Shown here in pieces: positions 20,006 through 30,450 of a DNA stretch of 51,185 bases. The stretch is from Hortaea werneckii (taxonomy: Eukaryota > Ascomycota > Dothideomycetes > Mycosphaerellales > Teratosphaeriaceae). Both the position numbers and the translations under genes were made by a program. The DNA is taken from the NCBI GenBank assembly GCA_037044905.1, contig JBAOKB010000053.1, positions 1 through 51,185 of the forward strand, read 5' to 3'. The notes under the pieces were generated by a model that worked only from the letters and a program-made list of their open reading frames with translations, was not told the origin of the DNA and ran no database searches. Each line of letters begins with the position of its first letter. Position 1 is the first letter of the stretch.

Positions 20006-22315
20006 TTAAGTCTTCTTCCCCGCCGCCGCCGGAGACCCTACCCCTCCCTCTCCCTCTCCCTCACCAACACCATACCCTTCCTCCTCCTCCCCCTCCTCAT
20101 CCTCCTCAACCACCACCTCCCTCACAACCCCATCCACCCTCTCCCTCTGCCTCTCCCTTTCCAACCCCCCACCATCTCCACCAGCTCCCCCCTCCCCCTC
20201 CCCCATCCCTACCCCTCCTCTCCCGCCATTCCCCCCCTGCTGCCGCTCCTGCAGTTGCTGCGCCCGGATCCCCGCCCCGCCATCGAGGACGAAAGGTCCG
20301 ACGTCGTTGCGTGGTGTCATTGGGCCGAGAGGGCTAGGGTCGGGCATATTACCTGCTGCGGCTGCGGCTGCAGCGGAGCCGGGCGTGGAGGGGAAGTAGG
20401 AAGAGGAGGTGGGGTTAGGGCGGTGGGCGAGGGGCGTGGGGACGGGGATGGATGCCGAGGGGGTTTGGTGAGGAGGATGCGACGGTGGGGCGGGTGGTGG
20501 TGGGGAGTGGGAGTGCAAGCCGGCGAGGTCGTCGGTGGGGATTTGCGATGACGAAGGTGTCGCGGTTGTTCGGGGGTGGTCGGGTGGGGGATGGTCCGGA
20601 GTGTTTGCTGCCACGTTGTCGACTTCTTCGGGGATGTCGTTGTCGGTGTGGTGATGATTGACTATCTCCGTCTCCTCTCCCTCTCTTTTCCTCGATAAAT
20701 TCGAAACGCCTCCTCCTTCTCTGTCATTTCCACCACTGTCCTCTATCGACCCCTCCCCCCTTCCTCCCCTCCCCACATCATCATCAGCCACAAAAGGCTC
20801 CCATTCCTCTTCTTCCTTCCCATCCTCGGCGAAACCCGCCCCATCTTCCTCTTCTTCCTCTTCCTCTTCCTCTTCCTCCTCCTCTTCCTCCTCATCCGGC
20901 TCAACATCCGCCTCCAAATCCGCCACGAACCGACAATTCGGACACAGGAAATGCGGATAACTCGGCCCATGGACCAGATTCCTCACGCACTTATAATGCC
21001 ACACGTGGCCGCAGGGCGCGACAAAGAGCGCCTGACAGGGCCGGACGGGGTTGAGACAGATGCTGCATTCGGAGGTGGAGGAGGTAGTATTGACGCTTGC
21101 GGCGTCGGCGTCGCTATCCCGTGCGGTCGTCGTCGTTGTCGTCGCACCAGCCGTAGAACCCGTCGCCGTCTTTGGCGTTTTCTTTTTCCCTCCTCCGGCC
21201 GAAGTATGTTTCAGCAACTTGCGATGCGCCGAGGTATTGTATTTGTTCAGTCCCTTCTGCCAGCTGCGGTTGCATTCGATGCGGATCTTGACGCAGCGGA
21301 AGATGATTTCCTCGCCGCCTTTGAAGTCGATGCCGAGCTGGACGACATCGCCATCGTTGACGGCGTAGGGTCGGGATTCCTGGCCTGGAGGACTGAGTCG
21401 GACGTGGTTGAGGAAAGTTCCGGAAGACGACTTCACGTCCCGGATGTACCATTGCGATTGCGAGGTGTTGTACCAGAGTTCGCAGTGGCGGCGGCTGACG
21501 ACTTTGCTTTTGAAGCCTACGGGAAGGGTGTTCGGATCAGGCGAGGTGTTGTCGCGTTCGCTGTAGCGGCCCACACGCACGACGCTGGTGGGAGTATTGA
21601 GAGTGCGGGACATGGCGGTGAAGTGGAGACTGGGTCGATGGTGGGAGCGGCTCGAGGGAGGCTCGACATGGGGGATGAAGCGGATGGTCGGCATTTGATC
21701 TTTACTCCGGCCTGTGCTGCTCGACGCTTCTGGCATGGCCGAGGTGGCGCTTGCTCCTGCTGTAGTGGCATCACCGGGCATGTCCGCCGTCGCCGTATCT
21801 TGAGGATGGTGATGACGGGAGGAGAGATTCGCCGCAGCAGTTGGTCCCACCGCCGTCGCTGCCCGGTTCCGAGTCATGGTCGCAGGCGGATCTGGACTAA
21901 CGGATTCTCGAGTGGTGCTCGTGGGATGTAATGACTCCCTACTCAAGCCGCTCCTCCCTTGAACCGAAGGCAGCCAGCCGTTTTCGCCTTCTGTTATGCC
22001 TACCGTTTCCGCCGTTCTTCTCTCTCCTGCTGCTGTCGGAGTGTCTTCATGCGATTGGGGGTGGAATGCAGATGATGTCGGACTACTCGAGCTCCTCGTC
22101 AGACGTGGGGTGCTGGGGTGTCGCTCGAGAGCCGGGGTGGAGGTGCCGCTGTTGCTCCCGGTGCTACTGGACAGGTGGGCATGTAGGTGGTTGTGGGTGT
22201 AGCTCCGCAGATAACTCAAGCCTCGAAGACGACTAGGGCGGGTGGGCGAAGTCGGGGTTGCACTGGAGGTTGAAGTGTGGATGGTGGCGGTCGCAGGACC
22301 GGTCGACCCGAGCAT
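20006..22315 (-). CDS. dma1: FHA-RING E3 ubiquitin ligase, Dma1/Dma2 family
   Basis: A single frame encodes 769 residues from the AUG at 22315 (the frame is open slightly upstream without another AUG). A Ser/Thr-rich N-terminus is followed by an FHA domain at about residues 245-345, with the phosphothreonine-binding core VGRYSER, SRRHCEL and SSSGTFLNHVRL. A RING-H2 finger follows at 417-461, with ligands C417, C420, C435, H437, H440, C443, C458 and C461. FHA followed by RING is the signature of Dma1 (fission yeast), Dma1/Dma2 (budding yeast) and Chfr, which restrain mitotic exit and septation by ubiquitylating phosphorylated substrates. The yeast proteins end near the RING; here a further 300 residues follow, beginning with a run of about 18 acidic residues, then Pro/His- and Gly/Glu-rich repeats encoded by simple-sequence DNA. 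Family confident; symbol by analogy. Confidence 0.9.
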   Translation of the reverse strand: MLGSTGPATATIHTSTSSATPTSPTRPSRLRGLSYLRSYTHNHLHAHLSSSTGSNSGTSTPALERHPSTPRLTRSSSSPTSSAFHPQSHEDTPTAAGERRTAETVGITEGENGWLPSVQGRSGLSRESLHPTSTTRESVSPDPPATMTRNRAATAVGPTAAANLSSRHHHPQDTATADMPGDATTAGASATSAMPEASSSTGRSKDQMPTIRFIPHVEPPSSRSHHRPSLHFTAMSRTLNTPTSVVRVGRYSERDNTSPDPNTLPVGFKSKVVSRRHCELWYNTSQSQWYIRDVKSSSGTFLNHVRLSPPGQESRPYAVNDGDVVQLGIDFKGGEEIIFRCVKIRIECNRSWQKGLNKYNTSAHRKLLKHTSAGGGKKKTPKTATGSTAGATTTTTTARDSDADAASVNTTSSTSECSICLNPVRPCQALFVAPCGHVWHYKCVRNLVHGPSYPHFLCPNCRFVADLEADVEPDEEEEEEEEEEEEEEEEDGAGFAEDGKEEEEWEPFVADDDVGRGGRGEGSIEDSGGNDREGGGVSNLSRKREGEETEIVNHHHTDNDIPEEVDNVAANTPDHPPPDHPRTTATPSSSQIPTDDLAGLHSHSPPPPAPPSHPPHQTPSASIPVPTPLAHRPNPTSSSYFPSTPGSAAAAAAAGNMPDPSPLGPMTPRNDVGPFVLDGGAGIRAQQLQERQQGGNGGRGGVGMGEGEGGAGGDGGGLERERQRERVDGVVREVVVEEDEEGEEEEGYGVGEGEGEGGVGSPAAAGKKT

Positions 22316-23220
22316 GGTTTGCTTTCTCACCAATGCGTCTGGTCCTGAGACTGAGACTGACGCGGGTGGGGGGTAATCTACAACCTGAGGCGATTCGGCG
22401 TCACCTGATGGAGGTGCGTGGTTGTGTCGCTGGCTGGGTACGAGTACAGATAGCTATCCAGCCGTTGTACACCTCAGGTACGGAGGTAGTGCCAATGGAG
22501 GGAGGGTCAGTCAAGCTACGTCACGAGGCTTCCCGGCAATCATCCGAATGGGGCTGGAATCCAGTCACCCGATGTTTCGTGGCGCAGGTGATCCTGATGA
22601 ATTCCCCAAGGGTTTTCCTGTAAGTTGATTATGTAGAGTGTCCTAATTGGAAGGCGGGCACTGAGAAGATGCAGAATGGCAGCAGGAAGGCGCGGGTAAG
22701 AAAGGAAAGCAAGAGTCGTATCTGCATCACTAGGCCGGTCCGAGCTTCCCAGTCTCGCATTCACCACTACACATACTACATATAGTACATACTCGGCTGG
22801 CCGATTCCGAACTCGACCAAGTTGCGGCCGATGTGTCGAGGAGAGAAGCATGACGGTCCTGGTGAATAAAATGTCTCGATCTACGCCAACGTCACCTGTG
22901 AATGTGCGTTGATGCTAGCGACCGATGAAGCGATACACTAGGTACCATGGACGATATACCTTAATATGTATGAGTTTAAGGTACATATAGTAATAACAAT
23001 GCCGGGAACAATTAAGTTCCAAGTCCTCCCCGAAAACACGTGAGGCAGTGCTTGGCGCTCCATCGGCGCGGGCCGTCGGCTTCGTGCATCGCTGGCGCCG
23101 AACTCGCAAAGCCGCCGGTAGGAAAGTCAAGTCGTCTGCGATCAGGCCCTATTCACATGCCTGGATGGTAGTAGTTCTATCTTCCCAACTCACCATCTTC
23201 ACCCATCCCCCCCACCGCCC
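22316..23220. promoter_or_regulatory. Bidirectional promoter region, FHA-RING / MPP-alpha
   Basis: 905 bases separate the two divergent start codons. A TACCTTAA...TTAAGGTA dyad lies at about 22957-22984. The part next to 23220 is C-rich. No gene is supported. Confidence 0.5.
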
Positions 23221-25008
23221 ATGCAGCGCATAGCGACCATGAGCAAGGGTCTCTCCCTCCCCCGTCGCCTGCACCGCTCCTCCGCCTCCGCCTTGCGCTC
23301 TGCCACCAATTTCCCCCAGCGCCGAAGACAATATGCCACCCTTTCCCAGAACCCACCGGAGCGCGATCCCGCCGAGCTCGACCAGGTTACGACCTTATCA
23401 AATGGCGTCCGGGTCGCGACTGAAGCTCTCCCAGGCCACTTCAGTGGCATCGGCGTCTACATCGATGCCGGCAGCAGATACGAGAACGAAGGGTTAAGAG
23501 GAGTGTCGCATATCATCGATCGGTTAGCGTTCAAGAGCACCCAGAAGCGCTCATCTGATCAGATGCTGGAGGCGATCGAGACGCTAGGTGGCAACATCCA
23601 GTGCGCGTCGAGTAGAGAGAGCTTGATGTATCAGTCAGCCACTTTCAACTCGGCCGTGCCAGACGCCATAGCGATGCTGGCCGAGACGATCTGCGAACCC
23701 AACATTACCGACGAGGAAGTCGCGATGCAATTAGATACGGCCGATTATGAGATCGGTGAGATTTGGGGGAAGCCGGAGTTGATCCTGCCGGAACTGGTCC
23801 ATATGGCTGCTTACAAGGACAACACCCTGGGCAACCCTTTGCTCTGTCCAAAAGAGCGACTGGACTCAATCGACGCTCGTACAGTCGAAGCATACCGAAA
23901 AGCATTCTTCAAACCCGAGAGGATCGTGGTGGCGTTCGCAGGCGTGCCACACGCGGAGGCAGTCAAGTATGCCGAACGCTACTTTGGAGACATGCAGGAT
24001 CCGGGTATCACCACATCCACATCACAATCCAACCTTACCGAACAGCAAGCTCAACACATTAACCAACAACAACAACAACAATCACAATCCTCACATCCAT
24101 CATTAGCAGGCCAAAAGGACCCATCAGGCCTCATGTCCCGCCTCCCCTTCCTCAAAAACATGTCCACCTCCGCCCAACAAAACGCCACCGTCTCCCCCAT
24201 AGACCCGAACCAAATCATCCCTCACCCGCTAGACCAACCAGTCCCCTACAACCAACCCGCCCACTACACCGGCGGCTACCTCACCCTCCCACCCCTCCCC
24301 ATCCCCCCGTCCCCCATGCTCCCGCGCCTCTCGCACATCCACCTTGCCTTCGAATCCCTCCCCATCGACCACCCCGACATCTACGCCCTCGCGACCCTCC
24401 AAACCCTCCTCGGCGGCGGCGGATCCTTCTCCGCCGGCGGACCGGGCAAAGGCATGTACTCGCGGCTCTACACCAACGTCCTGAACCAGTACGGCTGGGT
24501 GGAATCCTGCATCGCCTTCAACCACGCGTACACGGACTCGGGACTCTTCGGCATCTCGGCCTCGTGCGCCACGGGGTTTGTGCCCCGCATGCTGGACACG
24601 ATGGCGCGCGAACTGAGTCTGTTGGGGACCGAAACGGGCCTCGGTCGCCTGACCGAAATCGAAGTCGTCCGCGCCAAGAACCAACTCCGCAGTTCGCTGC
24701 TCATGAACCTCGAGTCCCGCATGGTCGAACTCGAGGACCTCGGCCGCCAGGTCCAGGTCCACGGCCGTCGCGTCCCCGTCACCGAGATGGTGTCCCATAT
24801 CGACCGCGTCACGATCCAGGATCTGCGCCGCGTGGCGCGCGTGGTGTTTGGTGGCGGGGTGAAGAACCCCGGATCTGTGGAGGGTCGGGGTCAGGGGGCC
24901 CCGACGGTCGTGCTGCAGCAGGGTGAGGAGGAAGGGATGCGGGTGAAGGAGTTTCCCTGGGCCGAGGTGCAGGAGCGCATTGCGCGGTGGGGGTTGGGGA
25001 GGAAGTAA
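23221..25008 (+). CDS. MAS2: Mitochondrial processing peptidase, alpha subunit
   Basis: An intronless frame encodes 595 residues. The start at 23221 gives a mitochondrial presequence rich in Arg and Ser, ending RRRQYATLS; an alternative AUG lies six codons later (23239). The M16 peptidase fold follows (TTLSNGVRVATEALPGHFSGIGVYIDAGSRYE split over residues 59-90). Where the beta subunit has the zinc-binding HxxEH, this protein has HIIDRLAFKST, as expected of the non-catalytic alpha subunit. The Gly-rich substrate-binding loop characteristic of alpha (GGGGSFSAGGPGKGMYSRL) is at about residues 399-417. With the beta subunit it removes presequences from imported precursors in the matrix. A Gln/Asn/Ser/Pro-rich insert at about residues 262-340 is unusual in length. 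Confidence 0.95.
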   Translation: MQRIATMSKGLSLPRRLHRSSASALRSATNFPQRRRQYATLSQNPPERDPAELDQVTTLSNGVRVATEALPGHFSGIGVYIDAGSRYENEGLRGVSHIIDRLAFKSTQKRSSDQMLEAIETLGGNIQCASSRESLMYQSATFNSAVPDAIAMLAETICEPNITDEEVAMQLDTADYEIGEIWGKPELILPELVHMAAYKDNTLGNPLLCPKERLDSIDARTVEAYRKAFFKPERIVVAFAGVPHAEAVKYAERYFGDMQDPGITTSTSQSNLTEQQAQHINQQQQQQSQSSHPSLAGQKDPSGLMSRLPFLKNMSTSAQQNATVSPIDPNQIIPHPLDQPVPYNQPAHYTGGYLTLPPLPIPPSPMLPRLSHIHLAFESLPIDHPDIYALATLQTLLGGGGSFSAGGPGKGMYSRLYTNVLNQYGWVESCIAFNHAYTDSGLFGISASCATGFVPRMLDTMARELSLLGTETGLGRLTEIEVVRAKNQLRSSLLMNLESRMVELEDLGRQVQVHGRRVPVTEMVSHIDRVTIQDLRRVARVVFGGGVKNPGSVEGRGQGAPTVVLQQGEEEGMRVKEFPWAEVQERIARWGLGRK

Positions 25009-26317
25009 GGATTTGAGATGGTTGGAAATTGGCGATGAAGAAAAGGAGGGGGAGGGGGGAAAGGGCGTTCGAAAGTTAGGGAAAGGGTTGAGGAAGGAAT
25101 TTTTTTTTTCTCCTCTTCTGGGTTTCTCGACCTTTCGCCCCATGTCGTCGTGCGGTGAAATGGACGCTAGATTTCCTCCTTCACACCTTCTTCCGCCTCC
25201 TTCTCGAGGGGGTTCCGGGACAGAGATTCCTCTAGGGAGAATCTTACCCCCTTGGCCCCCTTCCTCGCTTCCTTGCCAACGGAGGCAAGAAAGAAAGGAG
25301 AGGAAACGAAAGGAAAGGAAGAAAGAAGGAAGAAGCCTTTTCTGGGTGAAAAGAAAAAATATCGGGCTCGTCTAGAAGGGACAAGAGAACAAGAAACAAG
25401 GAGGAGGAGGAGGAGGGAAGAAAAATCCATGTACATGAGCATCTTAGCGCCCGGTGTCTCTTTTCTTTTTTCTTGGGGTTCTCTCTCTCTTCTCTCTACT
25501 ACTGCTCGCAGCTGCTTAGAGCCAGCCTTCCTCCTTCAAAAGAAATGTACATTATGTATTTTTATCCATCACTTTTTTTCAACACTCTGAGGATTATCTG
25601 TCTTTATAAAAAAAAAATTTTCGTCCTACAATTCCTTTTTGCCTACCAAACCGAACCCAACCTCCCCCCCCATCCCTCTCCTTCCATTTCTCCCCCCCCC
25701 CCCCTTTCTTTCCGTCGGAGTCCGCTTTCTCTTCGTCGTTCTATTAATTCGGATCGGGTCTAAAGAAGAACTGCTCCTAGCCCGTCTTAAAAGTCCACCC
25801 GCGTTCCGAGCCAACGTGAGGCGAAAGAGGGAGGAAAAAAAAAAAAAAGGGAAGTAAACTCTCGGAGTGGAAACAAAGAAAGGGATTCATGGGGCTTTTC
25901 AAGGGATAGAAAAGGAAGAAAGAAAGAAAGAAAGAAAGAAAAGAGAAGAAAGAAAAGAAAAAGAGGGGACTAGAGGCATGGGGCGCACGGAGGTAGGATT
26001 ATCTACGTCTTCTTCTTTAGATTTTCTGTCTTCTTTTTTGGTTTTCTAAAAATAGAAATATTTTTGAAAAAAAAAAAAAAAAAACGAAGAATCGAAGAAT
26101 CGGAAGGGAAGCGATAGAGAAGTATTCAGGCTGATGAGTCAGGACAGAACAGAGAGATAGACAGGCAGACGAAATCGGGAGAAGGCCAATGGAGGAGGGG
26201 ATAAGAAGAGCAAACGAGAAGAAGGAAGAAAAGGAAAAGGGAGCTTTCTTAACTCTCTTGACCTAACATGTAGAATCGAGGGGGCAACGAAGGGAGGCAA
26301 GAAGAGGGTTTGTGGGT

Positions 26318-26348
<31 letters not shown>

Positions 26349-26737
26349 GAAAAAGGGAGGAAGTGGCCGGCGGGGATGGTTCCAGAAGCACGAGTATTCA
26401 GGGAAAAGCATCGCTTTCTTTCCTCCGAAAAGGAGCTGTGCAGAGAGAAAGACACCGTCAGAAAGAAAGCAGTTGAAGGGAGGGAAAAAAAAAGCAAATA
26501 GTTCATTGATGGTGAAAAATAATCTTCGTAAATGGGGCATTGGGAAAGGCATTCGGAAAAGCCATGAGATCTTTCCCCCCTTATCTCTCTTTCTCTCTCT
26601 CTCTCTATCACATCAAGTCATCAAAAAATTTCCTGCCAACCTTTTGTTGGTCTTATCATTTCTCCCCTGGAGAGGGGTTTTTTTTCGTCTTTTTTCTTTC
26701 TTTTTTCCTTTCTTCAATCATCGAATTGCGACCTTTC
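25009..26737. other. Purine/pyrimidine-biased intergenic region between convergent genes
   Basis: This is the shared 3' flank of MPP-alpha and the RasGEF gene. It is dominated by long strand-asymmetric tracts: GA-rich at 25280-25420, (GAAA)n at about 25917-25940, a C-run near 25691-25704, an A-run near 26067-26084, and a run of 30 consecutive G at 26318-26347. The open frames here are artefacts of this composition. No gene is supported. Confidence 0.6.
26318..26347 (+). repeat. Poly-G tract, 30 consecutive G
   Basis: Thirty uninterrupted G residues are visible on the plus strand, flanked by GTGGGT and AGAAAAAGG. The true length may differ because homopolymers are error-prone. Such a tract can fold into G-quadruplexes; any function is inference. 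Confidence 0.85.
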
Positions 26738-29700
26738 CTAAAGGAAGCCGGATTCTGATAGGAGTCTGGAAATGGAAGAATACACGTTAGCGCATATTGA
26801 TTACGTGGGAAATCCTCCTCTTTCGTGTGTGAAAGGAGATATGTTGAAGAAAGAGCGAGGAAAGACTTACCGAGCAATCTTCTCATCCTCACGCTCCCGC
26901 GGCTCAACCTGCAGGGACCGTTCATACATCTCGTGCACGTCACCTGCACTCTGCATATTGCGGAGAATGTAATCCTGCAGCTCCGGCACCGGCTGCAAGC
27001 CGTAGGGGACGTTCTGGTACTGCTGGATATCCCGAATAACTTCAGCAGTCTTGGAGCGTTTGGCGAAGTTGATCAGCTGCGTCTTCTTGATGATGGAGGG
27101 GATCCCGTCTTCGATGAAGGTGAGGTCGGTGAGGTAGATGCCGAAGAAAGGGATACAAGGCGGTTGCGCCTTGTGGAGGGATTCGCGGTACTCGAGGAAG
27201 TTCTTGGTGCTGCCCATGAGCTTCCGCATGGATTCTAATGTCTGCGTCGTGCGAGCGTTGACCTGGGACCAGGTCCGGTTTAGACGATGAATGGGTGCTG
27301 AACCGAGAGCTGAAATGATGGATGTCAAACAGGAGAAGTTGTTTAATGATCGGCACTTGTCTGCGATGCTGACAAAGTGTTTGATCACCACCACTCTACG
27401 CTTGACATCTGCTTGCGTCAAGATCATCTGAGCCACCCAGTTCGTAAGCTGATTTGAATGCAAAATCAGCGCCTTGACGTTCTCAGCAGGATCCGTGTCA
27501 GCCGGATTCATCTTTTTCTGCCATGTCTTGTTCAAGCACTCGGTCGGCTTGATCTTCCCGTAGAGCTTCGACTCGATCATCGTAAGTTGTCTAGCGAACT
27601 CCAAAGCATCGATATCGAGGAACTTGAGCTTCTTCATGTTCTTCGGAATGATGGGGGCGGGTGCTTGGGAATTCAACGTCAAGACAAGCCTCTTGCTTGA
27701 CGCATCCTGTCCGCGCAAACGTTGCTCAATGGCCGTAAGGAGCGGTCCAGCTCCCGGCGTACTTGTTGACTGAACGGTGTCCTTAGCGAAAGCATAGACT
27801 CTCTGCATCAGTTGCTGAGCCGTCTCATCGTTTGTTTCCATCCAATAGTTGTCAAACCATGACTTGAGAATGTTCACTACCCTAAATCGGATAGGCTTTT
27901 GTTTCTTATCAACCCATGTCTGCAGTTCGGTGCCCCCAAGGCCGTAGGGAGGCTGTACGCTCCATCGCTTGACGAGCATCTCAAAGAGTTCGGTGGCTGT
28001 CGTGAATGATCTGTACGTCAGAAGGAAGGTGTTGTTATACTGGGAATCCAGCCGGTCGTGCCGTGTTAGCTGTTCCACCAGTCCTGTAAGGGTCCCGCCA
28101 CGAAGCTGTACTACATCTCCCTTGTAATCGTATGCGATTTCACCTTCATGATCGAGCTTCAGATAATCCGGCGTCTCTTCCGAATCTCTGCCTGGGTTCA
28201 ACGGCGCAGGTACTTCGCCGAAAAAGCGTTTGACCTTCGAATTCTCACCGTTCCTCTTAATGTCAGCGGATGGATCCGAAGGCACCTGCTGCTGTCCTTC
28301 CGAAAACGACTTAGACTGTCCAACTTCTGCCAGGAGCTGGGGTCGGAAGTCCTTGGAGCCTTCTCGTAGATGCCCTTGGTAACTCGCACCACCATCCGTA
28401 AGCCGATGGCCGTTGCTGGGCGAATGTTGCCGGGGTACAAGCTCCGACAAGAGCTGAAGTGAAAATAGTATCTGAGAGGCCGCTCTGTCTAAGTCGCGCC
28501 CTACTGATCTCACCTGGCTGATACGGTCTTCGAATGATGGACCTCGGATTTCTGACCACTCGTCGCCTAGTGGGCTAGCCACCGCCTGACAAGCGACAAC
28601 GAGGTCTGATGTGGTATCATAGAGCTTTTGCTTATGCTCCGAAAAGTCGTTCAACTGTGGATTGGGAAAGCTAGAGCCCAGAGGAGCCAGATTGATGGAT
28701 TCGATGGTGGAGAGGTAAGGCCTGCAAACCTCAATGACCTGGGTACCAGCATGGCAAACCGAATCGCCAATGCGTCGGTGTTTTGCGGGCGTGATCAGCT
28801 TGTCGCGTAGCACGAGGTGTTCGTCAAGTCGTCGAATGCTGGAAACAATAAGCCTTTTGAGATCTTCCATTCGTTCCAGTAACGGCTGGTCAAGGTGTGC
28901 AGTAGGCTCTTGCAATGCGTCCGGCTCGTCATCCATGAAAGACATTGATGCTAGAGGGTCCTTGGTCGAAAGACCATTGCTTTGCCAATTACCAGCGTTT
29001 CGGCTGCCTGTGACAAAGCCTGGTGTGAGCCTCGGTATCTCCTCTCCTCGCTGCTGCCTAGCGACCTCTACGAAGCCATACACTCCATGCAAGACTCCCT
29101 CGGCCTCCTGCAAGCACTTTTGATAGGAGTCTGGCGCAGGCCAATCGGCCGCGGCAATATGCGATGAAAGGACCAATTTCGAAAATCTTGACATCATCTC
29201 CCTGAAGTGTGGGTAGAGAGCCTTGTTGGTGGAGATGATCGATGGATTGCCGGAGTGATTGTCTGTGGTCCCGGAACCTGCAGCGAGTAGCAGTCGCAGA
29301 TGATCAGAAATATCCTCGGCTTTCCGGACAAAATCAGACCTGTCGCCGTTGCTAATGACCTCACGATACCTCTGAACCGCGCGTCGCATGTCTTCGACCA
29401 GTGCATTCCATGTTAGCGGTACAGCATGTGCATCGTCGAAGAATCTGCGCGGGAGGAAGGGAGTAGCAGGAGAAGCTGCAGGCGCATTCGCGAAAGAAGT
29501 CATGGTGGTACCAATTGGCGGGATACCTTGATGCATGGCTGAGAAAGATGCTGCTGTGCTTGCTTCAGTAATATTTGTGTGCGAGCGGCTAAGTGGCGAT
29601 TGCAACGAATCCATGGACGTGGCCGGTGAGACCCCTTCGGAAAGGTACGAACGGCGCCGCCTGTGCTACAAACCGGATTATAGGTTAGCAGCGGTTCAGA

Positions 29701-30450
29701 CGATGGTACCACACGGCAGGTGCATGCGGGATACACGGTGCGACTTACGCCTGAGCTTTTGGACTGTGAGACGGAGGTGTCTTCGGTTTCTGAATAATCG
29801 GTCTCTTCGTCGCGCTCGTATCCAGCCGCCATAAGCTCAGCTGGTGGTCGCGTCTGATCGGGAATGTAGATGTTTGTTCTGTCCCTAGGCCCGGTCTCAT
29901 TCGCAGAAGTAGGTGCCTCAAGCGGTAATTCCATAGTACTCTCGCCGGTCAATGTATTGAAATAGAACAGTCTTCCATCCGGCGTGGCTTGCGGGATCCA
30001 GAATGCCGCTTCCTCTTGAGAGCTAGTGACCGTCCCTTCACTTGGCTCGGAAGTGCCGTGTGCAGTATGCTCCAAATCGTGATCTCCATACTCTTCCTCA
30101 CTCTCTTCGGTCTCGGAGTCGGCCGCCATGCCAAAAGAGCCTGTTCGGCCATCTTCAAACGGCGCGCTCACGACGGCGCAATAGTTGCTGGGACTAGATG
30201 GAAGTCAGAACGTCATTCTCATGCATATATCGCGCTCTGCTTTGGTCTGCCAATTCGGGTTTGCTTACAACCAGCCTCTCACACCGTGAATGACCCCATC
30301 CCACCACCCGGATTCCAGCTGCGTAATGACTTGGATCAGGTCACCTTGCCTGAAGGACAGCGACGTGCGGTCGTCGGCGTCATAGTCATATAGCGCCCTC
30401 ACAAAGAGGGTCCCCGGCGGCAGAACACTACTGCCGGCGATACCGTTCAT
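26738..30450 (-). CDS. Ras guanine-nucleotide exchange factor with SH3 and WW-like domains (Cdc25/Ste6 family)
   Basis: Four exons on the minus strand, 30450-30269, 30193-29749, 29665-26871 and 26765-26738, encode 1149 residues. An SH3 domain lies at about 16-68 (ALYDYDADDRTSLSFRQGD, ESGWWDGV, GWFPSNY across the first intron). A WW-like segment lies at 125-152 (WIPQATPDGRLFYFN). RasGEF_N is at about 729-846 (LRGGTLTGLVEQLTRHDRLD) and the catalytic RasGEF (CDC25) domain at about 891-1126 (FLDIDALEFARQLTMIESK, FFGIYLTDLTFIEDGIPS). The third exon could end at an in-frame TAA at 26867, but that stop lies inside a perfect GTAAGT donor. Splicing with a GCTAACG branch point to CCAG adds a 28-nt exon encoding LLSESGFL. 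Cdc25-type proteins load GTP on Ras at the plasma membrane, controlling growth, cAMP and MAPK signalling. Confidence 0.92.

Noticed and set aside
20951..21931. 326-codon plus-strand frame
   Set aside because: Antisense to the FHA and RING exons of the ligase; composition is the mirror of that gene.
24229..25143. 304-codon minus-strand frame
   Set aside because: Antisense shadow of MPP-alpha; GC-rich third positions keep the opposite frame open.
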